From: Pseudovibrio sp000156235
GTDB taxonomy: Bacteria > Pseudomonadota > Alphaproteobacteria > Rhizobiales > Stappiaceae
Length of the DNA stretch: 64,000 nucleotides
NCBI RefSeq assembly: GCF_000156235.1
Contig: NZ_DS996811.1
Location: 355,317-419,316 of the forward strand
Direction of reading: 5' to 3'
Under the pieces are notes generated by a model. The model saw only the letters and a program-made list of their open reading frames with translations. It was not told the origin of the DNA and made no database searches. Below, one piece after another: positions 43,635 through 52,909 of this stretch (position 1 is the first letter of the stretch; each line of letters begins with the position of its first letter). The translations under genes were made by a program, and so were the position numbers.

Positions 43635-44396
43635 ATGTCCGTTGAGTATGGAGGCAAGACCGTATTTGGTGCCTCGGTCGGCATTCTCATGCTGGAGACC
43701 AAGTTTCCGCGTATTTACGGCGATATTGGCAATGCACAGACGTGGCCGTTCCCGGTGCATTACCGCGTGGTGCGCGGCGCGACCCCAAATAAGGTGGTGC
43801 GCAACGACCCGCGTGAACTGATGAATGAGTTCATTGAAGCAGGCCGCGATCTGGTGCGCATGGGCTGTGACGGCATCACCACCAACTGCGGGTTTCTGGC
43901 ACTCATTCAGGATCAGGTGAAGGAAGCGCTTGGCGTGCCTGTTGCCACCTCTTCTTTGATGCAGATCCCAAGCGTGCAGCAACTTCTACCGAAGAACAAA
44001 CGCGTAGGCGTTATCACCATTTCCAAAGAAACGCTGACCAAGGAGCACCTGAAAGCAGCCGGTGCGCCAGAAGATACGGTGATTGTGGGCACAGATGGTC
44101 TGCGTAACTTCACCCGCGAAGTGCTGGATGATTACGACGCCATCAATTTTGATAATGCCCGCCTTGACCTGCTGGACGCCGCCGCTGAACTGGTGACCAA
44201 AAACGAAGGCATCGGTGCGATTGTGCTGGAATGCACCAATATGGTGCCTTACGCCAATGACATCCGCAAACTCACCGGTTTGCCGGTATATTCCATCTAC
44301 ACTTTCGTGAACTGGTTCCAATCCGGTCTGGTTCCGCGTAAGTTCCCGCTGGAACTGGATGACCCGCGTTTGAATTTAGCGACCTACGGAAATTAA
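43635..44396 (+). CDS. Aspartate/glutamate racemase-superfamily protein
   Basis: A 253-residue protein of the Asp/Glu/hydantoin racemase superfamily. It has two candidate catalytic cysteines, Cys85 (GITTNCGF) and Cys200 (VLECTNM), the two-base pattern for cofactor-independent racemisation or for maleate-isomerase-type chemistry. The N-terminal VGILMLETKFPRIYGDIGNAQTWPFPV and the large insert differ from classical MurI or aspartate racemase, so substrate is open. A strong ribosome site precedes ATG 43635. It is linked to the ProC-like gene (3 bp apart) and probably controlled by the GntR protein just upstream. Confidence 0.85.
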   Translation: MSVEYGGKTVFGASVGILMLETKFPRIYGDIGNAQTWPFPVHYRVVRGATPNKVVRNDPRELMNEFIEAGRDLVRMGCDGITTNCGFLALIQDQVKEALGVPVATSSLMQIPSVQQLLPKNKRVGVITISKETLTKEHLKAAGAPEDTVIVGTDGLRNFTREVLDDYDAINFDNARLDLLDAAAELVTKNEGIGAIVLECTNMVPYANDIRKLTGLPVYSIYTFVNWFQSGLVPRKFPLELDDPRLNLATYGN

Positions 44397-44399
44397 TCG

Positions 44400-45230
44400 A
44401 TGTCCAAGCCTAGTCAGATTGAAGAGATAAACACAAACGGCCTTGTTTTGCTTGGCTGCGGAAAGATGGGCTCGGCCATGCTGAAAGGCTGGCTGGAAGC
44501 AGGCGTTCTGCCGTCCAGCACCACCGTGATTGACCCTTATCCATCTGACTGGCTCCGGTCACTGGAAGATCACGGCCTGAACCTGAACAAGTCACTGCCA
44601 GCAAACCCCGCCGTGTGCATTCTGGCCGTGAAGCCGCAGATGATGGGTGATGCAACCCCTCAGATTGTTGCTCTGGGTGGCGGCGGAACCGTGTTCATTT
44701 CCGTTGCAGCTGGCACAAACCTGAATACGCTTCTTTCTCTGGTGGGAGAGGGTAGCCCAATTGTGCGCGCCATGCCAAACACACCGGCAGCCATTGGCCG
44801 CGGCATCACCGCACTCATTCCAAACAGCCATTGCTCAGAAGACAATCTGGCCATGGCGCAGGAACTGCTCGCTGCTGTAGGCCAGACTGTGGTGCTGGAA
44901 AATGAAGGCCAGATGGATGCTGTTACGGCTGTGTCCGGCTCCGGTCCGGCCTATGTGTTCCATCTGATTGAGTGCCTCGCCAAAGCGGGTGCAGAGCAGG
45001 GCCTGCCAGAAGAGCTTGCTATGCAACTGGCAAAAGCCACCGTCGGCGGTGCAGGGCAACTGGCAGAAGATGCCAGCGACAGCCCATCTCAACTGCGCAT
45101 CAACGTGACATCTCCAAACGGCACAACAGCCGCTGCTTTGGATGTGCTCATGAATGAAGACAACGGCATGCCAGCGCTTCTTTCCCGCGCAGTTGCGGCA
45201 GCTAAGAAGCGTAGTGAAGAGCTGGCTTAA
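44400..45230 (+). CDS. proC: Pyrroline-5-carboxylate reductase family protein
   Basis: A 276-residue NAD(P)H-dependent imine reductase. The Rossmann site is LLGCGKMGSAML. VRAMPNTPAAIGRGITAL and the C-terminal dimerisation motif AVSGSGPAYVFHLIECL with VGGAGQLAEDASDSPSQLRINVTSPNGTTAAAL are typical ProC features. It normally makes proline from pyrroline-5-carboxylate. Three bases separate it from the racemase gene. The catabolic context (imino acid/D-amino acid enzymes nearby) leaves open that this copy acts on another cyclic imine. Confidence 0.88.
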   Translation: MSKPSQIEEINTNGLVLLGCGKMGSAMLKGWLEAGVLPSSTTVIDPYPSDWLRSLEDHGLNLNKSLPANPAVCILAVKPQMMGDATPQIVALGGGGTVFISVAAGTNLNTLLSLVGEGSPIVRAMPNTPAAIGRGITALIPNSHCSEDNLAMAQELLAAVGQTVVLENEGQMDAVTAVSGSGPAYVFHLIECLAKAGAEQGLPEELAMQLAKATVGGAGQLAEDASDSPSQLRINVTSPNGTTAAALDVLMNEDNGMPALLSRAVAAAKKRSEELA

Positions 45231-45258
45231 GTTCTTCTGACTTCACCGAGTTTTAAAG

Positions 45259-45293
45259 CCCCGCTTTTCATCAGGACGGCGGGGTTTTCTTTT
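45259..45293 (+). terminator. Intrinsic terminator after proC
   Basis: Stem CCCCGC / GCGGGG with a 14-base loop, then TTTTCTTTT, 28 bp after the proC stop. Confidence 0.8.
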
Positions 45294-45341
45294 ACTCTCC
45301 CGCAACTGTCAAAAACAGGCTTGACCAATTTTGATTCTTAT

Positions 45342-45357
45342 ATAACCATACGGTTAT
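45342..45357. promoter_or_regulatory. Inverted repeat operator at the ArsR start codon
   Basis: ATAACC-ATAC-GGTTAT, whose right arm includes the first bases of the ArsR start codon. ArsR regulators paired with SRPBCC proteins often bind such ATAACC/GGTTAT palindromes, so autorepression is likely. A TTGACC -35-like box lies at 45321. There is no Shine-Dalgarno before the ATG, so the mRNA may be leaderless. Confidence 0.65.
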
Positions 45358-45709
45358 GCAACAACTAAACCAGACACCCCAGCCCCAAAACCTTGATGCC
45401 GTGTTTGCAGCACTGGCCGACCCCACCCGCCGCGCAATCCTAACACGGCTCGCCAGTGGGGACGCATCGGTCAATGAGCTGGCTGAGCCGTTTCGCATGA
45501 GCCAGCCCGCAGTTTCAAAGCATTTGAAAGTTCTGGAGCGGGCAGGGCTGGTTGAACGCGCCATAGACAAACAGCGCCGCCCGGCCCGGCTCAAAGCTGC
45601 GCCCATGCGTGAGGCCGTCAAATGGCTGGAAGAGTTTAGCAAGTTCTGGTCAACCAGCTTCGATCAGCTGGATGATCTTCTGGAGGAATTGAAGAAATCC
45701 GAGAGTTGA
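45356..45709 (+). CDS. ArsR-family transcriptional regulator
   Basis: A 117-residue winged-helix protein: DAVFAALADPTRRAILTRLASG, the recognition region EPFRMSQPAVSKHLKVLERAGLV, and the wing DKQRRPARLKAA. It lacks the metal-site cysteines of arsenic or zinc sensors, matching the subgroup that is paired with SRPBCC (AHSA1-like) proteins. The SRPBCC gene follows 13 bp downstream. An operator-like palindrome overlaps its start codon. Confidence 0.9.
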   Translation: MQQLNQTPQPQNLDAVFAALADPTRRAILTRLASGDASVNELAEPFRMSQPAVSKHLKVLERAGLVERAIDKQRRPARLKAAPMREAVKWLEEFSKFWSTSFDQLDDLLEELKKSES

Positions 45710-45722
45710 GGAGGGAATAAGA

Positions 45723-46229
45723 ATGAGCGAACTACCAACCTATGTTTTGGAACGCACCTTTAACGCCCCGCGCGAACTGGTCTGGCGCACGTGGACCGAG
45801 CCGGATCTGGTTTCACGTTGGTACGGCCCAAACGTGGAGAGCATTCCGCACAAGATGGATGTGGAACAGGGCGGCCTCTGGCTGCATGAAATGAAGTGGG
45901 GCGACAACTCCAATTACCAGCGCGCCGAGTACATCGAAGTCTCCAAGCCTGAAAAGCTCGTTTGGCTTCATTCCAATGCAGATGAAAACTGGGAGGTCGC
46001 AGGCAATCCCATGATGCCTGACTGGCCACGCATCCTGCTGACCACCGTGACTTTCGAGGAAAACGGCGACCAGACCAACCTCCGCCTTACATGGATTCCC
46101 CATGAAGCCACCGAAGCCGAAATCACCTGCTTCGAAGCTGCCATCAGCGGCATGAACAAAGGCTGGAACGCCGGTATGGCTCTCCTGGAAGACCTCCTCG
46201 CCGAGCTTCAGGCAAGTTTGACGGCGTAG
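45723..46229 (+). CDS. SRPBCC (AHSA1-like) domain protein
   Basis: A 168-residue cytosolic protein with the START/Bet v1-type fold. FNAPRELVWRTWTEPDLVSRWYGPN is the family opening motif, and GGLWLHEMKWGD and TRLTWIPHEATEAE-like strands follow, with a C-terminal helix (GMNKGWNAGMALLEDLLAEL). It binds hydrophobic ligands; substrate unknown. It is cotranscribed with the ArsR regulator, a widespread pair. Confidence 0.88.
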   Translation: MSELPTYVLERTFNAPRELVWRTWTEPDLVSRWYGPNVESIPHKMDVEQGGLWLHEMKWGDNSNYQRAEYIEVSKPEKLVWLHSNADENWEVAGNPMMPDWPRILLTTVTFEENGDQTNLRLTWIPHEATEAEITCFEAAISGMNKGWNAGMALLEDLLAELQASLTA

Positions 46230-46253
46230 GGTGGATTGGAGACCTCTCCTCAG

Positions 46254-46284
46254 CCCCGACCTCTCCCTAAGAGGCGGGGTTTTT
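46254..46284 (+). terminator. Intrinsic terminator after the SRPBCC gene
   Basis: Arms CCCCGACCTC and GAGGCGGGG (one bulge) followed by TTTTT, 24 bp past the stop codon. Confidence 0.8.
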
Positions 46285-46512
46285 CTTTGGGTTGATTGAG
46301 GTCTTTTGACGCATAGGTAAGCAGTTTTTACGCAGAAATCTGCCCTATCGGAAATATTATAAGTAATTGTTCTGATTATATTTCTGCATATTACCGAGCG
46401 GAATAGATCAAAATTTAATTTGTTATTAGTAAGTCCGCCATACCCCTAAAACTAACAGTGGTATTCTTAGAAAATACCCGCAGCGGAAAATAAGAATATT
46501 TATGGGGCACTA

Positions 46513-48222
46513 ATGCACTTTTCCGGTATTAAACTCACCACAAAGATCGCTCTCGCAGTTTCATTTGCCATTGTCCTGACAACTGGCATTCTGGTGTTGG
46601 CCGCAGACCTTTTACTCTGGGGTACGCTGAGTGATGAAGTGGACAAACGTCACGACATCAATCTTCGCATTGCGGCGGCGCAGCTCCAGCAGGAGTTCCC
46701 ATCAGCGACCGTTAAACTGGATCACAACTCCAATGTTTCCAAGATCATCATCAGTGATCCGCTGAAGTTTTCTAATAATGATCTTGTTGATCACATCGGT
46801 CACCTGACCGGTGAGACTGCCACTGTTTTTGTGTGGGATGACTCCAACCAGGATTACTGGCGCAAAACCACCAATATCAAGAATAAAGCAGGCAAGCGCG
46901 CTGTTGATACGCCTCTGGGCAAAGGCGGCGCTGTTTACCCGATTATCAAGTCCGGAAAGACCTTCCGCGGCGAAGCCAACATTCTTGGCATGGCGTACTA
47001 CACGCTCTACCAGCCAATCTTTGACAGCAACAACCGTGTTACTGGCATTCTTTATGTGGGCGTTGAAAAATCTCACATTGAGGCGCAGGTTGATCACGTC
47101 ACTTGGAACCTGCTGTACGCTGCTATCGGTCTGGCAATTGTTCTCGTCCTGCTGGCCTACTTCGGCTTCAAGATGATGCTGAAACCAATCCCGGCCATGA
47201 CATGTGCCCTGCGTGATCTTTCCGAGAACAAGCTGGACATCAAGATTGGCTACTCCGATCGCAAAGATGAGATCGGCGAGATGGCACAGGCGATCGAAGT
47301 GCTCCGCCAGAACAACGTTGAGCGCATTCGCCTGCAGGAACAGAGCGACGAAGAGCACGGCGCACGTGAGCAGCGTCAAAGCCGGATCGAGAACCTTCTC
47401 AGCCAGTTTGGTGCAGAGGTGACTGAAGCCCTACAGAGCGTTGATCAGCGTTCGCAGGAGATGGAACACACAGCAACCCGCCTGACCGGCATTGCAGAAG
47501 ACTCCGCGCTTCGCTCCAACACCGCACGTGATGCTTCTGAAGAAGCTTCTGCCAATGTGCAGACCGTTGCAACAGCAGCTGAAGAGCTGAGCGCTTCCAT
47601 CGAAGAAATCAGCCGCCAGCTGGGTGAAACCAACCGCGTGGTGGGTGCTGCAACAAGTGGCGCAGAAGAGAGCAGCCAGAAAGTTCAGGCTCTGGACAGC
47701 GCAGCGCAGAAGATTGGCGAAGTGGTCAACCTCATCCGCGACATTGCTGAACAGACCAACCTGCTGGCCCTGAACGCCACCATCGAGGCGGCACGCGCTG
47801 GTGAGATGGGCAAGGGCTTTGCTGTTGTGGCTTCTGAAGTGAAGGAGCTGGCAACACAGACCTCCAAAGCAACAGAAGAAATCTCCGCGCAGATCTCTGG
47901 CATCCAGAACTCCTCCAAGGAGACCGTGGAAGCTATCGTGGGCATCAGCGACACCATGAGCGAAGTAAACAAGCACGCCACCTCCATTGCAAACGCTGTT
48001 GAGCAGCAGGGGTCTGCGACCATGGAGATCAGCGAGAACGTTCAGATGGCAGCTCAGGGCACCCGCAGCGCGGCGCACAATGTGAGCGAGGTTTCCGTGA
48101 AAGTGACTGAAACGCAGGAAGCTGCTTCTCAGGTGCTGGACGCGTCTCAAGCGGTGGCTGACAATGCAGCTCGCCTGCGCAAGACCATCAACTCCTTCAT
48201 GGAAGACATCCGCGCAGCTTAA
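46513..48222 (+). CDS. Methyl-accepting chemotaxis protein with Cache-type sensor
   Basis: A 569-residue transducer. An N-terminal helix (about 12-34) is followed by a periplasmic Cache_3/Cache_2-like domain (LTGETATVFVWDD, NILGMAYYTLYQPIFDSNNRVTGILYVGV). A second membrane helix (about 197-218), a HAMP domain, and a cytoplasmic four-helix signalling tip (IRDIAEQTNLLALNATIEAARAGEMGKGFAVVASEVKELATQT) complete it. It senses small ligands and controls CheA. No che genes or CheB/R-docking pentapeptide at the C-terminus are seen. Stand-alone, with its own terminator. Confidence 0.93.
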   Translation: MHFSGIKLTTKIALAVSFAIVLTTGILVLAADLLLWGTLSDEVDKRHDINLRIAAAQLQQEFPSATVKLDHNSNVSKIIISDPLKFSNNDLVDHIGHLTGETATVFVWDDSNQDYWRKTTNIKNKAGKRAVDTPLGKGGAVYPIIKSGKTFRGEANILGMAYYTLYQPIFDSNNRVTGILYVGVEKSHIEAQVDHVTWNLLYAAIGLAIVLVLLAYFGFKMMLKPIPAMTCALRDLSENKLDIKIGYSDRKDEIGEMAQAIEVLRQNNVERIRLQEQSDEEHGAREQRQSRIENLLSQFGAEVTEALQSVDQRSQEMEHTATRLTGIAEDSALRSNTARDASEEASANVQTVATAAEELSASIEEISRQLGETNRVVGAATSGAEESSQKVQALDSAAQKIGEVVNLIRDIAEQTNLLALNATIEAARAGEMGKGFAVVASEVKELATQTSKATEEISAQISGIQNSSKETVEAIVGISDTMSEVNKHATSIANAVEQQGSATMEISENVQMAAQGTRSAAHNVSEVSVKVTETQEAASQVLDASQAVADNAARLRKTINSFMEDIRAA

Positions 48223-48248
48223 TCACGCGCGTATAAATCAAATCAGAG

Positions 48249-48288
48249 TGGCCGCATTTTCCGAGTGAGAATGTGGCCATTTTCTTTT
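48249..48288 (+). terminator. Intrinsic terminator after the MCP gene
   Basis: Arms TGGCCGCATT and AATGTGGCCA (one mismatch), followed by TTTTCTTTT, 27 bp beyond the stop. Confidence 0.8.
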
Positions 48289-48367
48289 CTGGTGAAGGAT
48301 TAGTCATCCGGCGTTCACTTGCCCGTTTCTATAACCGACTGTATTGATTGACCTGTTGGGGGCACAC

Positions 48368-49396
48368 ATGAAGAAACTCAAATCAAAAATCAAACTGCTC
48401 GGATATTCCTTGCTGGCAAGTGCCGGTGCGATGCTGGCGCTGAACTCAGCATCACATGCGGCAGGGCAAGACCTGATCGTCATTGCAGCACCATCCATCA
48501 GCGACACCTATGATGACCCGGAGTATGCAGAGCTATTCCAGGGTATCGTGGACTTTGACATAGCCTACGCAAACGCTGTTTATGGGAACGACGAAGTGAG
48601 GATCGTCGTGGATGCGCAGACCCGGCCTTACTTTGCGGGCAAGGTGCCGGAAGAAATCATCATCAATGACTATCTCCCGCATATCTGGGCGCGGGATTAC
48701 ACCGTCATCAATCCAAGCAAGCCGGTTCAGTTCCGTTACACACCTGTCACTTTTGAAGGCGATCAGGCCGTTGCCGATGAAATGCAGGAAGGCTTCAACG
48801 CATTTGCAACTGCGAGGGGCCTGACATTCGGCAAGACAAAGTACATGCTTGATGGCGGCAACATCGTCGACAATCATGCAGGCCGCGTGATCACCACAAC
48901 CCGCTTTCTGGAGGACAACGATCTTTCTTACGAAGACGGCAAGGCGGTGTTGAAAGAGCTGCTGAATGCGAAGGAAGTTGCGATCCTGCCACCGGATGAA
49001 GAGGTGATGGCCCACAGCGATGGCATGGTGATGTTTGCGGAAGAAAACACCCTCATCCTCAATCGCTATGATGAGCCGATATACTCTGAGATTTTGGAGG
49101 AGCTGGAAACCTCGTTCCCGGGCATCAAGATCGTCGACGTGGATGCTATGTGGGATGAGACGAACCTGTCCAGCGCGTGCGGTGTCAACGTCAACGCAGC
49201 CATGACCAGCAACTTCATCTACATGCCGCACTTTGGTGACAAAAACAGCGACAAGGTGATGAAGACCATTCAGGCCAACACCAGCAAAAAAGTTATTGCG
49301 GTGCCTGCCAACTCCGTCTGCAAACTCGGCGGTTCCGTCCGCTGCCTCACCCTGCAGCTGAAAGGCAAAGCCGCGCAGGCATTCTTGCAGAACTGA
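48368..49396 (+). CDS. Exported agmatine-deiminase/peptidylarginine-deiminase family enzyme
   Basis: A 342-residue protein from ATG 48368. The N-terminus is basic with a hydrophobic core ending in SASHAAG, a Sec signal peptide (cleavage around residue 32). The pentein-fold guanidino-modifying motifs are WARDYTVI, MLDGGNIVDN, AHSDGMVMF (His) and GGSVRCLTLQL with the catalytic Cys near the C-terminus, the PAD_porph layout. Cytoplasmic members turn agmatine into N-carbamoylputrescine; this one is predicted to act in the periplasm on agmatine, arginine or peptidyl-arginine. No putrescine pathway genes adjoin it. Confidence 0.85.
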   Translation: MKKLKSKIKLLGYSLLASAGAMLALNSASHAAGQDLIVIAAPSISDTYDDPEYAELFQGIVDFDIAYANAVYGNDEVRIVVDAQTRPYFAGKVPEEIIINDYLPHIWARDYTVINPSKPVQFRYTPVTFEGDQAVADEMQEGFNAFATARGLTFGKTKYMLDGGNIVDNHAGRVITTTRFLEDNDLSYEDGKAVLKELLNAKEVAILPPDEEVMAHSDGMVMFAEENTLILNRYDEPIYSEILEELETSFPGIKIVDVDAMWDETNLSSACGVNVNAAMTSNFIYMPHFGDKNSDKVMKTIQANTSKKVIAVPANSVCKLGGSVRCLTLQLKGKAAQAFLQN

Positions 49397-49402
49397 ACGG
49401 CA

Positions 49403-49433
49403 AAACCCCGCCTCATGGGCCAAGGCGGGGTTT
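49403..49433. terminator. Bidirectional terminator between deiminase and LysE genes
   Basis: Perfect 11-bp arms AAACCCCGCCT / AGGCGGGGTTT with a 9-base loop. The T side on the plus strand is TTTCTT; the A-rich left flank gives TTTT on the minus strand. It lies between the two convergent genes. Confidence 0.85.
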
Positions 49434-49481
49434 CTTCCAGGCAAGCGGCAACTTGCTAAGACAGCCGCCGCATTGCTTGAC

Positions 49482-50123
49482 TCAGAAAAGCTGTCCTAGT
49501 GCATCCAGAAGACCCAGTGTTGCAGTGAGCACCAGAAATCCGCCAAGCCCCGGCACGATCCAGTTGAACACCTTGCTCTCATCAAAGACCTGAAGAGACA
49601 GCTGCCCCAGAAATCCGTAGACCATAAAGCAGATGAGTGCGATCAGTCCGATTGGCAGAAACACAGAACTGAGTGCTCCGGCATTGGTCGCGATCTCACT
49701 GTTCACGAACTGCGGGAAAAGGGCCACAAAGAACAGGATTGCCTTGGGATTGAAAAACGCGATTAAAAAGCCGGTCTGAAATCCTTCGCTCGCCTTGGAA
49801 AGCTGCTTCTCTGCCCCATCCGTTTCCAGCTTAAAGCTGCCACCGTGCCGGATGAAGATGTATCCGATATAGGCAATGTAAAGCGCACCGACCGCTTGCA
49901 CTGTCAGCAGAACGCGCGGCTCAAGTGAAACCACTGAGCGGAAGGCGAAAAACGCAATCAGCGCCTGCCCCAGGGAGGCTGTGACATTCCCCAAAGCAGG
50001 AGGCACAACCCCGTTCACACCACCCCGGGCTCCCTCTGTAAAAGCAAGAGCCATGCTGGGGCCGGGGATGATCGAGACAGAAAAAATCGCGATGCAATAC
50101 AGGATGAGTTGGTCGACACTCAT
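49482..50123 (-). CDS. LysE/RhtB-family amino acid exporter
   Basis: A 213-residue, six-helix inner-membrane protein. The family opening SIIPGPSMALAFTEGARGG and the second-repeat motif FLIAFFNPKAILFFVALFPQFV are typical. It exports amino acids or homoserine-lactone-like small molecules. The start codon follows the TAA of the HemN-like gene directly (TAAATG), so both are in one transcript and probably translationally coupled. Confidence 0.9.
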   Translation of the reverse strand: MSVDQLILYCIAIFSVSIIPGPSMALAFTEGARGGVNGVVPPALGNVTASLGQALIAFFAFRSVVSLEPRVLLTVQAVGALYIAYIGYIFIRHGGSFKLETDGAEKQLSKASEGFQTGFLIAFFNPKAILFFVALFPQFVNSEIATNAGALSSVFLPIGLIALICFMVYGFLGQLSLQVFDESKVFNWIVPGLGGFLVLTATLGLLDALGQLF

Positions 50124-51580
50124 TTAAATTCTTTCAGTAACATTCTGACGGTTATTCGCGGTATTGTCGGAATTGATCACACCGCTATGGATCGCCTCAC
50201 CAATTTTGAAACCTTCATGGATGTACTCATCAATGACTTTCTGGCCCTCTTCTTTTTTAAGAAGCCGAACGATGTGGCCCATGAACACCTCCCCTAATAT
50301 GGAAAGGCGGTAGTCATCATCACTCTCGATAACCAGAGCTTCATCAATCAGGTCCTGCAATGTGGAGAGCTGGGATGCATCAACATCCCCATCTTCGATC
50401 ATTGCGTGAAGCCTGTCTTTTTTCAAGCCTTGATAAAACAACGGGAACGTCCATAAGGACATATCCTTCTGGTGATGCAATGCCGACTTTCTCAGGTTGA
50501 AGCCGAACTCCCCATTGCCAATGGCAGCCTTCCAGTGATTGATATCGACGGTGTTTTCAAATCGCACGCCCGGGGCGGAGCCAATGGCCTGCGCACCTGC
50601 TGCGATCAGGAAGGTATCGTAGTGTGCCGCACCAATGCACTCATTGCCTGGAAGATGATCCAGAACTGTTTGGTCAACCGAGGCCCGGTCCACATAGGTG
50701 TTGGTCCCCCGGCGTACCCAACCCGCTTGCTGCAAGGTGCTGTAAGAATGAAGCCGCATCACCGCCTGTTCTTTATGCGTTGGCACATGCGGAACTTTTT
50801 CCCCCTTCACATCAGCCACCAGAGAAGGGGCAGCGCGGGCGTAAGCAGATAGGTGCTGACAGCATTAATAACCGGATGCTTCAAAGCATAGCTGAGATCT
50901 GCTTCCACATCGGCCAGTGTTTGCCCCGGCAGGCCGGTGATGAAATCAGCGTTTACAATCGGGGTTTGCCCAGCAACATACTCACAGAGTTCCTCTACTT
51001 TTCGCATAGAACGTGGCAGGCGCACATTGGCTCTGATCTGCGGATTGATGCTTTGTACGCCGAAGCTGAGTTTGGTTACCTTGTGCGCAATCAGCTCATC
51101 CAGAAAATCCGGTTTGGTTGTCGAAGGGGCGCATTCAATGGCGATCTCGGTGTTGTCATCAATCCCGTCCAGCCCGCGCACATGAGACAGGAGCTTGCCA
51201 ATCTGGCCGCGCACAAGATCCGGACTGCCGCCACCAATGTGGACGGACCGAATACGCTTTTGCCCATAGGCGGGTGTGATCTGCAGGATCTTATCGAGCT
51301 GTTTGATCAAAAGCGCGATGTACTCACGCGCATCAGCAAAATCTAACGTGTTGCCACCAGAGAATGCACAAAACGAGCATTTCTGTGCGCAGTACGGAAT
51401 ATGGAGGTACAACTGAAAGGTTGTCTGCTCCGTTACCGGGGCAGAGGCGATTGAATGCACGACCTCCGCTTCACTCAGCTTTTTGCTGTCCGCCACCATC
51501 CAGTAATCGATCGTGTTGCGCGCCATGTAGTGGAAACGGGTATTTAAAAGACTTTCATCACCTTTACGAAGATCAACCAT
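50124..51580 (-). pseudogene. HemN-like radical SAM protein, frameshifted
   Basis: Two minus-strand reading frames form one protein. The first (51580 to 50807) starts MVDLRKGDES and has the radical SAM cluster Cys64-x3-Cys68-x2-Cys71 (YLHIPYCAQKCSFC), GGGSPD and IECAPS, then runs out after VSTYLLTP. The second (about 50850 to 50124) continues with SLVADVKGEKVPHVP and the HemN-type C-terminal domain. A one-base deletion (or two-base insertion) near 50840-50850 in a GC-rich CGCCCGCGCTGCCCC stretch joins them. Homologues are coproporphyrinogen dehydrogenase-like or HutW-like enzymes. A sequencing error in this draft is as likely as a true mutation. Confidence 0.8.
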
Positions 51581-52054
51581 TCATCACCCAATACTTAGAT
51601 CAGAAGTTTCGGGTGAGATCCTATTAACGCAGAGGCATATAAAGCAATTATACGAGATATATTATACATTGAAATAATCTAAGCATCACAATAACTTGCG
51701 GAGCACAAAAGAGAACGAAATTCACTAAATAAAAGCAAAACACAATTAAGCAATATGCCTAATATTATTAATAATAGAAGAGCGTCGCCGACCGGATAAT
51801 TCTAAGCTCATGGCACCTTAGTCACTGGGATAAAACGAAGTGCTGCAGCTGAGGCCATAAAACCGAAGATCAACGGACGGGCATTTCGGCGAGTATTCCC
51901 AAAAAAAAGGAGTATACGACAGCTGAGAAATGCTTTGGTGTTTCCCAAAAGCGGAACTCATCACGCCAAAACTGGAGATCTACATTCTCCAAAAATCTTC
52001 ATTTGACAGAAAATGCGCTGGTCACCGGACCAAAAAACACGGCGTGTCCTGTGG
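51581..52054. other. AT-rich non-coding region
   Basis: About 470 bases of strongly A/T-rich DNA between the HemN-like gene and the methyltransferase gene, both on the minus strand. No credible frame and no clean hairpin were found. It should contain the promoter for the HemN-LysE unit. The composition resembles the region at 34500-35400. Confidence 0.4.
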
Positions 52055-52909
52055 CTACTCAGCGCCCATCTTTCTGGCGATCACCAGTTGACCGGTGATT
52101 GGGTTACCGTGTTCAAGCCGGATTATCATTTCAGTGCGATCCAGTAGTTCCAGATTGTTCTGCGCCAGCAGGCGCTGAATGTAATCCAGTGAGTGAGCAT
52201 AGCGGCAGTGCTTGCCCATCACATAGGACTGGCCGTTGAAGTTTTCTTCCGGCTGGACCTCATTTGAGAAAAGAAAGATTCCATCAGGCGTCATACTGCC
52301 CGCGATGTGCGAGAACATCTCATCCAACTCGCCGTTGTACGGAATAACGTCAGTTGAGACGACGAGATCCCACGGTTCATTGCAGTTTGCCTTGAGGAAC
52401 CGCGTGATCTCTTCTTCGTGCAAGACATCGTAGAGCTCTTTCTCTCTCGCTTTCTCAAGCATCTCTGCAGAAAGGTCTAAGCCAGTTTTGTGTGTGACTT
52501 GCTCCTTCAGAACCTCACAGCAAAGGCCAGTTCCGCAGCCAAGATCCAGCATGCGCTTGAACGGGCCGAGCCCAAGCGCAGCAAATCTCTCACCTACTTT
52601 CTCTGGAATGGCATACTTCAGGTTTTCCAGAAGGCGTTGATCGTAGGTTCCGGACATCTGACCAAACAGCGACAGAATATGGGCTTCGGGCATACTGCTA
52701 GGCACATCCCTTTTACCAATGGCAGCCAGATGGAGGGCGGCGCCTATGCTGTCTTCAGGGTCATTGCGCAACATCTGCTCAAAAGCTTCTGCGGCTTCAT
52801 CGTATTTGCCGGAGGCTTCCAGATCCAATGCATTGTTGAGCTGAAAAAAGTCAGAAATAATATCTGCAACGGGATTAAAGTGATTGTTATCGCCAATATC
52901 ATTGCCCAT
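52055..52909 (-). CDS. TPR-containing SAM-dependent methyltransferase
   Basis: A 284-residue cytosolic protein. A short helical repeat (LEASGKYDEAAEAFEQMLRNDPED, about residues 30-53, a single TPR-like unit) is followed by a class I methyltransferase domain. That domain has the SAM-binding motif MLDLGCGTGLCCEVL (residues 120-134), the acidic GLDLSAEML and DLVVSTDVIPY. Such TPR-methyltransferase fusions occur near polysaccharide and secondary-metabolite loci and include predicted O-methyltransferases; substrate unknown. It is monocistronic. Confidence 0.8.
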   Translation of the reverse strand: MGNDIGDNNHFNPVADIISDFFQLNNALDLEASGKYDEAAEAFEQMLRNDPEDSIGAALHLAAIGKRDVPSSMPEAHILSLFGQMSGTYDQRLLENLKYAIPEKVGERFAALGLGPFKRMLDLGCGTGLCCEVLKEQVTHKTGLDLSAEMLEKAREKELYDVLHEEEITRFLKANCNEPWDLVVSTDVIPYNGELDEMFSHIAGSMTPDGIFLFSNEVQPEENFNGQSYVMGKHCRYAHSLDYIQRLLAQNNLELLDRTEMIIRLEHGNPITGQLVIARKMGAE

